Origin: Gorsachius magnificus
Lineage: Eukaryota; Chordata; Aves; Pelecaniformes; Ardeidae
DNA length: 64,000 bases
Direction: 5' to 3'
Assembly: GCA_034008185.1 (NCBI GenBank)
Contig: CM067082.1
Span: forward strand, 12,198,984-12,262,983
The position numbers and the translations under genes were made by a program. The notes under the pieces are model-generated. The model saw nothing but the letters and a program-made list of their open reading frames with translations. It did no database searches and was not told the origin of the DNA. This document shows positions 1 through 12,500 of the stretch, one piece after another (position 1 is the stretch's first letter; every line of letters starts with the position of its first letter).

Positions 1-3000
1 TTTTTCTCCAGATTCTGGTGCATGACAACTTCTCTCGCCCAGGGGAAAGGAGGAACTTCCCATCTGCCGCCACAGGAAAGGCAGAGACACAGATTATAGT
101 TTCCATTCTCAGCATACAGGATTGTCTTTGTATATGAACAATATTTGGGCCAAAAAAGTGATAGAATATTATTGTTATAAGAGTGTAAAAGGCAAAATCC
201 AAGAGTCAAGTCCCCCTAGCAATTAAGAATTTGTTTAGCTTCTGCAGACACAGGGATCAGAGCAGAGCTTATATACCATGCTTGCATGCTGCCTGCCACA
301 GCAAGGCTCAGATACAGCGATAATACAGGGATATATTGACCTTATTGACACAGCCTGTAACAACCAACTAGTTGCTTATTGTCCTCGTTCTGTGATAATT
401 TCACTCAGGAATCGTGCTTGTGTGTGTGATGTTATGTGCTTTTTCTCCCATAAGGCTTCTAAGTGCTTTTTTAACAGCTGCATATGTGGGCGATAACTCA
501 TACAGCATTGAAGAACATTTTGATTGGAGTATGGAAATGATGGTGTCACAACGCAATCAGATTTTAGCAGAAATATAGAAAAACTTTTAATCAGAAGGTT
601 TAAGGACAGTTTGGTGTAAGTGAAATGCAATTAGTCCTCATGGATCCTGTCCAGGGCATGGTAGCTGGCAGTCTCCTGCTCGCAACAGGCATTGTGGGAT
701 CTTTTATGGTTATGATTAAATGGTTAAAATTAGGAGAGAGATCTTCAATCCTGTCTGCGTGAACATGACTACATTTGAGAAAGGCTTTCAGTCTACCAGT
801 GAAAAGGATAGAAAGAACAGTGCCTGCAAGTAAAACAGGATATGAATCCATGTTGAGGTAATGCACAATTTATTTACTTTTTTATGTTGGGGTCAAATAA
901 CCACTCTAGCAACATCTAAGGGTATTAGGCTGGAATCTTCCCTTCCAATAACGGCTCTTCAAGCAACAGGGCACACACCCCTCTCGGCTTGTACTTATTG
1001 TGGGAGACAAAACCAGGGGCAACCACCTGCATTATATTACTTCTAGGAACCATGCAATCATATATCATGTTGTCACTCTTTTATAAAAACCATTTTTTCC
1101 CCAAGTTTTTGTATATCCAAGGCATGAGGAGACCTGTTTGGTGACATAATTGCTTGACAAGCCAAGCCCAAGGAATTAAAATATTGTGCTTTGCTGAAAA
1201 GTGCGATAAGAAAATGTGTTTATCAGCGGCACCACTCCTGTGCAACCGTACGTCTCCCAGAAATCCCAGTTCACAATAGTTCGATAGTGCCACTAATTCA
1301 TCTGTAGGTAATGGGTAATATGTGCTGCCATTCACAGAATTAAGTGACTGGGTGCTAATCTCAAATTTGGCTCACCGTAACTTGCAAGGGCTGACCTGTC
1401 AGAGCAGACACTGTGCAGATAAAGCACTGCGCCAAAACTACAACAGTAAAACTAAAGAGGCACTCTCAAGGTTGGTGACTTTCTTATGTATCCATACTTT
1501 TATAAGTTCATTTGTTGTTTAGTTTTTTTCAAATGGGCCTGCCATCCCTCATCCAATATATCACTGTTTAAAACCAAAATATCTGGTAACAACCCCATCA
1601 TAAAGAAACCACTCTGGAAGGCAAAAGAGAGGTGGCAGAGATCCCAAAGAAGTTGTTTCAAAGAAGCTGAATTTTGCTTATTTTAGAGGAAGGTGTGCTC
1701 TCAAGGAGACCAACTGCAAATCTGTTTAATGTTGAACAGGCCATAGGTCAATGTTTTAAGGAATAAGCAGTTAACTTTCTGCTGAAGGAGGTACCAGGTG
1801 GCAGAACTGAAATGCTTGTATGCAAATGCAGGTGCCTGTATTTATGTCACAAACCAGTTTTGCCATGGCATTACAGATAATTCTAGCACAAATTAGTTGC
1901 AATAAAGAGATTTTGACCTGATTAGTCATCTGGCAAATGCCAGAAAATTCAATGCCAAAATTTATAATGTAATTCAAATACAGTTTAAAAAGTGAGTGGA
2001 TATGACAAAGGAATAATATTCCAAATATTAATATCTTTCTTTTTATGGGATAAGTTATCCAGTGAATTCTGTTATAATATTTGATCAGTCTGAAGTACAC
2101 AGTGTAAAGAAAGCATATGCAAAGAGAGAAAATGTACATGCATTTGTTCAGCATATCCTTCCATATCTACAGAATTTATTATTCACGTTGTGCCATTCTG
2201 TTAACTGATTTCTACACACAGAGGTGAAGTGACTCTGAAGAACAAGGGCACCATGATATTACACAGAAAAACCTGTGAAGGGAGGCAAATGGATATAGGA
2301 TATAATATAAAGTAAGAACTGGAATATAACTGATTATTCAGCCTAATAAGCTCTATTGCCATACTTCATTATTAGGTTTGCCTATTGGCATTGGTATCTT
2401 CCCTGCACGCACTCAGACCTAAGGGGCAGGCACTCAGGCTAAGGATGCCATCCCAAGGACCTAGAAAGTGCAGACATGTGGGGTGATTTCCAGAGGATGG
2501 TGGAAGCAGCTAAGGAAAAAACTGAAAATAAAACCTGAGTCTTCAAAGAACTTTTTTTATTTTGGAGGGTTGTTATTCCCTGAAACTCTTTATCATCTAC
2601 CTTTTAAACTCTGCCTTATTTCATCATTTTAACAAAACAAGTTTGTTATATTTAATCAAAGAGGGCCTGCACTCATCTTTTCTCACCCTATTTATATGTG
2701 CTCAATTGTAACTAATTGCCTCATTCTCAATCCTATTAAATGCTGATAAGAGGAGAATCTCAAACCCTGTCACCTACAAAAAGCAGAAGTTTAAATCTGA
2801 AGCCTAGTTTTGCAGCTCAGGTTTCTATTAATTGTGCAGTACGGTGTATGTTGCCATATCCTTATTGTGGATAAATTCAACAGACCTGGAAGTCAACACA
2901 GCTATTCACAGTACGCCTGGTTAATGGCATAGAATTACACAGAGATACATTATGGAACAGATACAGAGCATGGAAAAAATGACAATTAAAAGCTAGGAAA

Positions 3001-3640
3001 AGCATGCTGAATTTATTTTTAAAAACCTCGTTTTCAAGGAATTTTTTATCTCGTTTTGTTTCTAAATATAAGTCCCTCAGCTCATCAGTAACCTTTTCAT
3101 AATCCCTCATTCCACTCTTCCCTGTAATGCCTGATGGCCTTGCCTCCGTTCAAAGGCCTTTCCCCAGCTGGAAATATTTTTCTAAAACAGGAACAAAAAT
3201 TGTTTCATTTTTAGCTACCTAAATGCAGCTGGTTACCCTTAGAAAGTGAGAGGAGGAGGAAGGGGAAAGAAGAAAGAGAAAAAGAAAGAGACAAAATCTT
3301 AATTTTTACCCATACCAAAGTCATCCGATAATCCTGAAAAGCCAGTATTTTTAACATGCTCCCTCTGCCTCAAAAGCAGTGCAAGCAGTAGCTTGCCTTA
3401 AATGTTGGGCTAGAAGCCAATGAACCAGTTCAAAAAACAGAAGGTCTGTCAACCCTCAAAGAAAAATCCCAGCCCTTTACTGAAATGATAAAACGCCATT
3501 CCTTTTCTTTTCCACCACCTCTATGGAAACTCCTTTTCTGTTCCACCATCCTCCAATTGAGCCTGGCTATTCTCAACCACTGAACTCCAATATGGTCTGT
3601 CTGTCTTTCTCTCCCTCCCCTCCTTAGCCTGTGATCTCAG
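1..3640. other. unique noncoding sequence, no gene seen
   Basis: AT-rich single-copy-looking DNA with only short overlapping reading frames on both strands and no family resemblance. Two things stand out. The stretch 1195-1460 keeps several CpG dinucleotides in an AT-rich background and could be a conserved noncoding element. A purine-only-like tract lies at 3245-3296. No transposon tail, RNA gene or convincing exon was found. Confidence 0.6.
3245..3296 (+). repeat. GA-rich low-complexity tract
   Basis: About 50 bases made almost only of A and G (runs of GAGGA, AAAGAAG and AAAGAGA). This is simple polypurine sequence; no unit repeats cleanly enough to call a microsatellite. Confidence 0.7.
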
Positions 3641-3724
3641 CCACCTTTGTATCTCCCATTATCAGCCCAGCAGCATCTCTGCTGCGCTTTGACTGGCAGC
3701 ACAATCAGAGCTTGTTCTCTCCAG

Positions 3725-3871
3725 GATGCACAATGTGCTCTGGCGAGCGGAGCCCCCCTCGCACAAGGAATTAGACTTCAACATCAAAGGGGTGCAGGAA
3801 TAGCTGGCAGAACCGAGGGGCCCCATGATGGGCACCTACAATAACTACTTGCCACCCAGTTGCCTTTCAAG
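3725..3871 (+). pseudogene. exon-like block with in-frame stop, product unknown
   Basis: A pyrimidine-rich tract ending in CTCTCCAG (3717-3724) resembles a splice acceptor, and CAAG|GTTTGT at 3868-3877 resembles a donor. Between them, from the ATG at 3726, 25 codons read as a protein-like peptide starting MHNVLWRAEPPSHKELDFNI. A TAG at 3801 follows, and the same frame then stays open for 22 more codons (including LAEPRGPMMGTYNNYLPP) up to the donor-like site. The low-complexity-free, charged and proline-containing composition on both sides of the stop is unlike the surrounding chance frames. I do not recognise the family. It could be a decayed coding exon, a unitary pseudogene, a noncoding exon or chance. 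No companion exon was identified nearby. Confidence 0.25.
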
Positions 3872-6800
3872 GTTTGTGGAAAAGCAAGAAGGGATAATGA
3901 GAGTTTGCTGAAGACTCAGACAAAAGAAGGAAGAAAATGGCATTTGCTGTTGCTGAAAGGAAGCATCAGGGCAGGGGGGGAACTAAGAAAGAGTGTAGAG
4001 TTTGCAAGGGAGAAGCTTGAAAATGCTCCACATTACAGGGAAGCCTTAGCAACAAAGCTCAGAGCAGATAAGGTCGCCACAAGGTGCTTTGATTGGATCT
4101 GTTATTGTATTTAGGTGCATCTCACTTGAGGTTAACTCAGGTATTTAGAAGTATCTCCATCTCTAAGACATGCTATATTTTTCTTATTATAAATTCTTCG
4201 TGTACACCCCTGATATTAAGCAGAGAGTGAAGCCTCTCTGAGAGCAACGCTAAGGTGTTAATGTTTGAAGGCCTATGCAGATTGTCTTAAAGGCAGGTCT
4301 ACCTGTTTCAGATCAACTTTGAGAACTGTCCTCACCCAGATCAAACTGTTAAGTCGCTCTTCCCTCATTTATATCAGATATTTACATTACAATCATCTCC
4401 ATTGCGCTGGGTCCTTCTCAGAACTGGTCTTGTATCTTCTACTGGGCTTGTTTCTAAGAGTGGGCAATAGGGACAAGAAGTCGGGTGCAGAAGGGAAGAA
4501 AATCAGGAGCAGGAGAGGCAGGGTTGATGTTTGCTGATGGCAACGGCTCACAGCCTGCGGTTTCCAAGGATGTTCTGAACACAACATAAGCACGGACAGA
4601 CGTGGTGGGAAGACTTACAAGCAAACCCTGTAGCTCAGCAGAACTTCCCAGATGGGGCTGGGTAGCTGCAGGGGTCAACTGAAGCTGTTTGTACAGTATT
4701 TGTAGAGCATACAGGGTGTACAGTACATACCGTATATACAGGTGGCAGATTTAGGCTAGTGACTCATTACCAGTGTAAATATAGGCACTGCATAAGCCTG
4801 GAGCTCTGGCTTAAAAGTGAGGTTGGCTCATTCTGGGAGGGCTCTAAGTTTCCCACTTCCAGACCTTCCTTTGATTTGTGTTGCAGGCACAACACAGCTC
4901 CTGAAATTCTAACTCAGCACGTTAAAGACAGTAAAAATTGGTTTAGGGTTATTTTGACACATAGTGCTAGAAGTTTTAGGCAGGAGATTACTGCTACAGG
5001 TGAGGCAGAAATCTTTCAGAAGGGATGGAAATAGACCTGGCAGAAAGCACTGATTCAAGCAATCAAACTATTTGTGTGGTTTACGCAGGAAAGTTGTTGA
5101 CAAAACCGGATTGCACACGTCCATAAACCAAATGAAGAAGTAAACAGAAAAATTCCCAGAGCCCTCAAAGAAAACAAACAAAAAAAAAATCTTCTAATGA
5201 AAAAAAAAAACCACCCACCCAGCATTTTTAGGAAGCTCAAGCACTCTGAGAGTTTCTATACAGGGAAAAAAAAGAAGTGTCATTTTGCAGCGTGTAAGAA
5301 AGTGAGCTCTTATGTTATTTTTATTAAGCTGAATTCATCCTACCCAGCAGCTATGGAATGTCATAGTATGCAGCTGAAAGACATTTGTAAAGGCACCTAT
5401 TGGGAAAAAATAGGGATGTTTCTTTCCCTAACATGGAAAGAGGAGGACATGCTGGAAAGAAAGGAAAGAGAAAAAAAACCAACACTGTTTCATTTGTTAC
5501 CTTTCTCTTAGGAATGCAGAAATTCTTAACAAATATTTATGGATCCATTTATCATAATCATTCTCTCCAAACTAGGTAACGCTTGGAAAGTTTTTGCTCA
5601 TAAATACCTCAAGATGCCTCCAGATTCAGAGTTTGCAGGACTGATATGGCAAGAAAATGAGATTTACTTCATCTAAGCTTATCATTTGCACTGAAAACAT
5701 AGAGAGCTTTGAAGAAGACATTTTAACCCAAACTAGTCGTGACAGACTATCTTCATAATCAGTGATCACTTCCAGAACAAAATTCATATAATGGCTATTT
5801 TAGGAATAGATGAATTTTAGGACAAGATGGCCTGGGAAGTGTCAGCATCTCCCCAACATCTAAAGAAGGAGGCCTCAAATAATTAGACTGGAGGCTGAGT
5901 CTACATGACAGACATTTTATCTTGAACTAACAGATGCCATCCAGAAAGTCTATGGATGATGATACAGTAAGTTACTGGCCCAGCGTCACATCCAAACACT
6001 GTGTGTTGATGAATTTTGGACTTCTGGACCTACTAAGAAAAAAACATTCATGTCAAAGAAGAAGTCATCTAGATCAGAGCTGAGCACTTCAGTCCATATA
6101 CACATGCCCCTTTAGCTCCTGAACAGGCCACAGCAATGCCACCTACAGGCATTACCTCACATCCACATCATGGATGTGCTCTGCTAGATCCACACATCTC
6201 AGCAATTAGGTCAAAATATACTTCTCCCTAGCTTCTGTATGACAATACCCCAATTTTTGGTAGTAATAACAAATGGATCTGCAGTGCCCTTGTTTTCTGG
6301 GTAACATGTTCAAGAAGTAGTAAAGAATGGCAAAAATACAAGGGTTAAAAGTTAAAGCATTTATAAAGACAGATTATTTTATGTTCCACATCACTGTTTT
6401 TCCTAAAACTTCTCATATCCTTCAGAGGCAGACTGGCCAAAGAATTCACAAGATACCAAGTAAGCAACCAGATTTTCAAAAGGAATGAGCACACTGCATA
6501 GCCATTTTTTCAGAAGGTATGGCCATAACATACCATTATCTGAAGAGGCAGAGGCACCTTATTGAAAAATCACTGCAGATGCTGTAAAACTTGAAACCTG
6601 ACCAAAAGTAGTGAGGACCATGACTTTTGCTTCACATGAAAGATTTTAGTGTTATTAAGCAAGATGATGCACAGACTCAAAAGAAAGAACATCACCTCCT
6701 CAAACACCGGCACCACAGAGATTGTCCTTGCAGGTCTTCCCATCCAGGCAGTGATCCCAAATAACCCTGCTCCTTTTATGCAGTGTGGCATCCAGGGCTC

Positions 6801-8725
6801 AGGATGATAGACTGCAGGCCATATGCTAGATCTCTGTGTTTGCTAAAAATAGGACTTTTTTTTCCATCCTGCTAGGGACAAGTCAGTATAAATGTGACCA
6901 GAAACCTGGCAGAAATCCACAAGGCTGAGATGAACAACAGAGGTCCTTCCTTCAGGCCTGTCAGACAGCAGCCTAATCAAAATCCTCTGAGGAAAGGAAG
7001 GGGGGTTAAACTGATAGCTAAGTTTATTTTCCCTCAAATGTTTCCCTCACTCTTTGATCTCTATTTCTTTGTAGAGTAACGTGCACACTTCAGCCACTGC
7101 TGGTGCTGATGGAAGAGCCAATGGCAATGCAAACATCCTTCTTTTCTCTGCACGCTTCTTCCCTTTCTCTCCTGGACACTGCCAGAATTAGACATCTAGT
7201 GTAGAAGATTTCAAAAGGTTAGAAAAAACTGGCACAGTAACTGGGTGTACAGCTGTTTCCTTCTCCCCTTGCATTAGCACCTATTTCATGTTTAATAATA
7301 GCATGGAGGTGAATCTAAAATTTATTTGGAAGATATTAAACAAACACCGATTTTTTTTGAGGGACATATTCTTTGTTTTGCAGACACTCCCTAAAAGCCC
7401 CATCCTGCGGAGATTCCTGGAGGCTCCTGGAGAAGCGCCACCAGGCTGAGCTCTGTTTCCCGAGTGCTGTTCTCGCCAGCCCACCTACTACCTGTCCAGT
7501 TTCCCACAGAGCTGACATCGCTGTCTTTGTACTTTGGAATGTGTTACAGAAAAGGTTACAAAACACAGTGTTTGTGCCCACCTTGTGGGTGGATCACAGC
7601 TCTTGACGGTATTCCCTGATCATACAAGCAAGGCCAGTTTCACCAGCTGGTCCCTCCCATTCATAGGAACTAGTGCTGCTGAATAGGAAACACACTGGCC
7701 ACCAGCATTTTCATGACCAAGGGGGTGACTCACTTTTCTGGGTTTAAGACACTCCCCCTTCTCCACTGTTGTCAGGTCCTTGTCCTGCTCTCCCTCCAAG
7801 TTTTCACTGGCATGATTAGACAGCAGCTACACAAAGAGCTCACTGGCATCCAGCACAGAGGCGGTGGTAGCCACCTTTTCTGAGGGAGGAGGAATGGGCA
7901 GGAACCGCCACACTGGGTCAGTTGCTGGCAGAAGAAAAATTTGCTTCACCAGTGGCTGACCTTCTTTGGGATGCACCCCCTACACTCACCACCACCTAGC
8001 TGCCCACTTCCCCTTGCCAAGGTGCCTCATCACCTTGGTTGTGCCAAATTCCCCAGCAGCTCTGTGCTGCCATGATCTAACCAAGGCTGCAGCAAAGAGA
8101 AAGAAGAGAAGGCAGGAGTGATTTTTTTTTTATTTCTGTCTTTCTTAACCTTTCATTTTTTTCCTCCAAAATCACTTACAAGTGATAAGTCAAAGTGAAA
8201 AACCCTCATGACTGCTGCAGAAATAGACCTTTGTTTTCCATCTTGAAAAAGGATCTAACCTAAAAACCCCCACAGATACACAAGATTAATTTTCACTACT
8301 TTGTTTCATACTATTTATAAGAAGCTCTTGCTGAGTTTTAGATTTTATGGCTCAGCCTGCTGGCTGAAAATACTTTCTGTCCACTCCTGAAGCCTGATTG
8401 ATTAGTGCTGCTAGCCAAATAGCAGTCTGTATCGGCAGGCCTGGGCATGCAGGCTGGAGCACAGCTCACAACACTTGTTCTGAATTCCTGTATTAAACAG
8501 AAGCACACTGCAGAAAAGGCCCTGGTGCATAAGCAGAGACAGCATGAAACCTTCAGCTTGGTTCCCTGAGCATGTGTTTTGCAAGCCTCAGGCAGATACT
8601 GGGTGAGACCAGACAAGGAGCACCGTGAGGACAAAGGTGTTGTCTGGAAGAGGTGGTCAAGCTGATCTCCAGGAGGACACTGTGAGAGAGATGCATTTCA
8701 GGCATGCTGTCTGTACACAAAGCTT
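3872..8725. other. unique noncoding sequence, no gene seen
   Basis: No recognisable coding region. It includes A-rich patches near 5178-5210, a perfect 8-bp hairpin at 6158-6178, and a moderately GC-richer stretch at about 7740-8100 with no clear identity. A reading frame of 77 codons at 7373-7606 follows an acceptor-like TTTGTTTTGCAG (7371-7382), but it has no donor or family resemblance, so it is not called as a gene. Confidence 0.6.
6158..6178. other. short perfect hairpin
   Basis: CACATCCA (6158-6165) and TGGATGTG (6171-6178) are perfect reverse complements around a 5-base loop. It is short enough to arise by chance in a window this size. No function is claimed. Confidence 0.5.
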
Positions 8726-9535
8726 AGAATCATAGAATCACTTTGGTTGGAAAAGACCTTTAAGATCATCGAGACCAACCGTTAACCTAACCCTGCCATC
8801 CACCACTAAACCATGTCCCTAAGCACCTCATCTATCCTTCTTTTAAATACCTCCAGGGATGGGGACTCGACCACCTTCCTGGGCAGCCCATTCCAGAGCC
8901 TGACAACCCTCTCGGTGAAGAAGTTTTTCCTAATGCCTAGCCTAAACCTGCCCTGGCACAGCTTCAAGCCATTCCCCCTCATCCTATCATCTGTTACCAG
9001 GGAGAAGAGGCCGACCCCCACCTCACTACAGCCTCCTGTCAGGCAGCTGTAGAGGGCGATCAGGTCTCCCCGCAGCCTCCTCTTCTCCAGACTAAACAAC
9101 CCCAGTTCCTTCAGCCATTCCTCATATGACTTGTGTTCCAGCCCCTCACCAGCTTGGTTGCTCTCCTCTGGACGTGTTCCAGCAATGCAACATCTTTCTT
9201 GTAGTGAGGGACCCAAAACTGAACACTGTGTTCGAGGTGCAGCCTCACCAGCACCGAGTACAGGGGCATGGTCACTTCCCTGCTCCTGCTGGCCACACTA
9301 TTCCTGATCCAAGCCAGGATGCCATTGGCCTTCTTGGCCACCTGGGCACACTGCTGGCTCATATTCAGGCGGCTGTCAACCAGTACCCCCAGGCTTTTTT
9401 CCACCAGGCAGCTTTCCAACCACTCTTCCCCAAGCCTGTAGCTTTGCACGGGGTTGTTGTGACCCAAGTGTAGGACTCGGCACTTGGCCTTATTGAACCT
9501 CATACAATTGGCCTCGGCCCATCGATCCAGCCTGT
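8726..9535 (-). mobile_element. CR1 LINE fragment, 3' part of ORF2 plus tail
   Basis: A non-LTR retrotransposon of the avian CR1 family, inserted on the minus strand and truncated at its 5' end. Read on the minus strand it encodes the region downstream of the reverse transcriptase core: a frame beginning near 9530 ([17 protein letters not shown]) and, after a frame change near 9140, the C-terminal frame containing [14 protein letters not shown] and [19 protein letters not shown], ending in a stop at about 8806. A short 3' untranslated part follows, finishing at 8726 in the tail unit seen on the plus strand as AGAATCATAGAATCA. Truncation and the frame change make it inactive. Its tail shares wording with the copies at 28763 and 56449, so all three are probably one subfamily. 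Confidence 0.95.
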
Positions 9536-12500
9536 AATGGTCTTTCTTCTTTAAAGGCATGATGCTCACACATCAGGTTGTGCACTGGAAGAGGTGGGAG
9601 CCAACTGAGTGAGCTGTCCTCTGGGGTGTGGTACTTGGCCATTCTTCATATGCTTTTAAGTGTGCCACAGGGTATGGTATGATATGAGACCTAGATGAAC
9701 ATTTCCCCCAGTTATGCACAGAATAACTAACATTGTAAGCAGATATCCCAGGTAAAAAGACAAGACAGTTCAGTAAAAAACCTGTATGCCCCCTCTCTCA
9801 GTCTCTGCCCCCAACCTGGCTTGATCCCCAGAAATTAATAAATTAAACAGGAGTTCCTAGCAGTAACTGGAAATGCAAGGTGGTTTGGAAAGAGCTGTTA
9901 CTTGGTACCCAGAATAAAGAAATCTGTCGATACATTGAGTGGCCTTGAGTTAGAATTTTTACATCACAGTCTAATTTGTTTTAAGTAATTCCTCAGAAGC
10001 AGGACACTAAACCTGGAGAGCTTTAGTCCCTCCCTCACTGTCAGAGATCCACCGCAGTGTCTGAGCACTCCCAAGTGCCTTACCCTGTGGCACTTTCTCC
10101 CACTTTGCAGGTGGGAACAGAGACAAGACGACTGGATGACTCACTGGAGAGTACAGGGACAAAGGCAAGAACTGCCCAAATACTTGCTGCACGCTAGAAT
10201 TAAGCAGCTCTTCCCTTCAGTGGGTACTTAAAAACTTCTCCAAGGACTCCAGTATGCCATCATAATGGAGCATTAGTTACAGCTTAACTCTAATTGAAAA
10301 CAGTTTTAAAGATGTACTGGATGGTTTCTTAAGATTGCCTTGCCTCAATGGCCCTGATCTTCAGTGATATTTATAGAACTTATTCCCATTGATTTCAGTA
10401 GGAGGTATTCATCTAAATAATGCCAAACTGCTGAGTCCTAGAGCCTGTGCCTCAGTCCCATGTCCTGCTAGGAGGATGGACCATTTGTCTCTAGGAGCTC
10501 TCAGGACAGAGGATGCTTTGGTTAATCAAAAATCAACCTTTACTTTCAGACTGATTTTTGGAGTTCTGCCTCCATGCACTGCAGTACACATCCTCTTCTG
10601 CAAGAGCATATATTAGCTTCAGACCCAGCAGGCAGCATCATCACTTAAGTGCTACCAGTAACAGAAGGGGAAAGGGAGGCCAAGTGGTTCAGCTCTGAGT
10701 AGCACCATCCAAGCCAGCAGAAACAGCAGGTTTTGGTGTGTCCTGTGCCTCACACGGTATTTTGTTTGGTTTTCACTCTCAGAACACAAAGGACCAGTCC
10801 ATAGTTATGCCAGTAAATCAAAGCCCAGCATTTCTGACAACAGATTGTTTTCAGTAACATGACGCAGTATATGGCACCTTCCCAGGTTAACCACATTGTT
10901 TTGGAAGGTTGTGCATCTGTCCCTCAGCTTGTAAGAATTGTTTAGACAGGATCAAGGTTACAAGGACTTTTGGAGTGGGGATTCCCCATGCCTGTGACAG
11001 GGAAACATTGCATGAGTCAAGCCTGCAGGCTTGGGCTGTCTGCCTCCAGTGTTCGCTGCCTTGAGTCCATGTTAGAGCATTATTAAATAAAGCAGCTGTG
11101 AAAACCAAATGCTGAAAACAAAAATGCCAACTGCTGCTAATGATACCTCTGCTTGTAGCTGTATTAGAAACAAAGGTATTTGTTAAAAAGAAGCTTACGT
11201 GTTTCTCTCCCTTACTCTACTTGTGAGGAATTGTGATACAGACCTAATGCGTGTTTGCAAAGTGAGTTGAAATGCCATTATTAATTACGGCAATGCACTA
11301 TTCATAAGATTCATTTTACAGTGGCATATTGATGCTGAAGCTTATGGGGGAAAACTCTTCTGCTACCCCAGAAACCAGAGGACAGGTGGGGACAAACTGG
11401 TTCATTTGCAGAGATGGCTCTGTGTATGCTGATGCAGGGATGTTTTAGTTACAATCCTTTTAAACTTTGATGATACAAATAAGGAAGTCAAACCATATCA
11501 TACTATTAGTAGACAACTAAAAAAGACTTGATAGGAACCTGGGGAGACTTTCTAACCTGGATCCACACACTGCTCAGACCTCATCCTCGTATTAGGGCAA
11601 GACCTGGGTATGAAGCAGACTTTTCTTCCTTACTCCGTGTTTCCTGCGTCCCTATTTCAGTACACAGGTGCTGTCCAACAGATCCTCGATCTGAGTGCTT
11701 GGGGCCTGGAGCTTGGAGCATGCTTGCACCCACAGACATAGTCAATATGAATTAGTGGTTTACCCATCAGCCGTTTTCACTTACTATAGGATAGGTCAGG
11801 CTGGGGCAAAAGGGAAGAGATATCTAGGGAGGAGCTTATCCCTGCTGTAACACCTCTGCATGAGGATCTTTAATCTCCATACTGGAATAAGAGTGAAGCA
11901 AACTTAGGTAGGCACATGGCTCTGATGGCAGCTGAGCTTTGCAAGAGGCAGAGATGCTGTAAGCAGACGAGAAGGCCGAAGACAGCAGATATTGGCACCC
12001 TTGGGAGAGGTGACCCAGCTGAAGTGACACTCCCACATCACCAGAGGAGAACAGAACCGCTGCTCACTGCATGAGATGTAGGAGCTGGAAGTCTCAGATG
12101 TGGAGTGGTAAGAGGAAGGCAGCTTGGTGGCAGATTGTGCCTTTCACATAAACGTGGAGGAAGCAAGAAAGTTGAGTCAACCGCTACAGTGACTCTCCCC
12201 CCTTCCCTCTGCCACCAGAGAGAGATGAGATTTCAGTGGTAGGCTGGGTGACAGCCTTGGGGCTCAACCAGGGGAGGAGAAACACATCAAGCTGGACAAA
12301 AGGCATGAGAGAGACTTCATCAGCTGGTGGGAACTAGCTGTTCACCAAGGGCAGTGGAAAGCCAAAGGGGAAAAAGCCATTCACAAACAAACCCCCCCTT
12401 TGGTCAGGAGATATTCTGTGGCCAAATAGCAAAAAGCTGCGGATGCAGATAATGTGGGAGCAAGTGTTTACCTTATTTGTGTGCTTGCACTGGTGACTCA

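Noticed and set aside
6158..6178. 8-bp hairpin as a regulatory or small RNA structure
   Set aside because: Too short and isolated; expected by chance in a window of this size.
7371..7606. Acceptor-like TTTGTTTTGCAG followed by a 77-codon frame
   Set aside because: No donor, the frame ends in a stop within ordinary sequence, and an opposite frame is equally open.
9126..9473. 115-codon plus-strand frame
   Set aside because: It lies entirely inside the minus-strand CR1 copy at 8726-9535 and is the antisense shadow of its ORF2.
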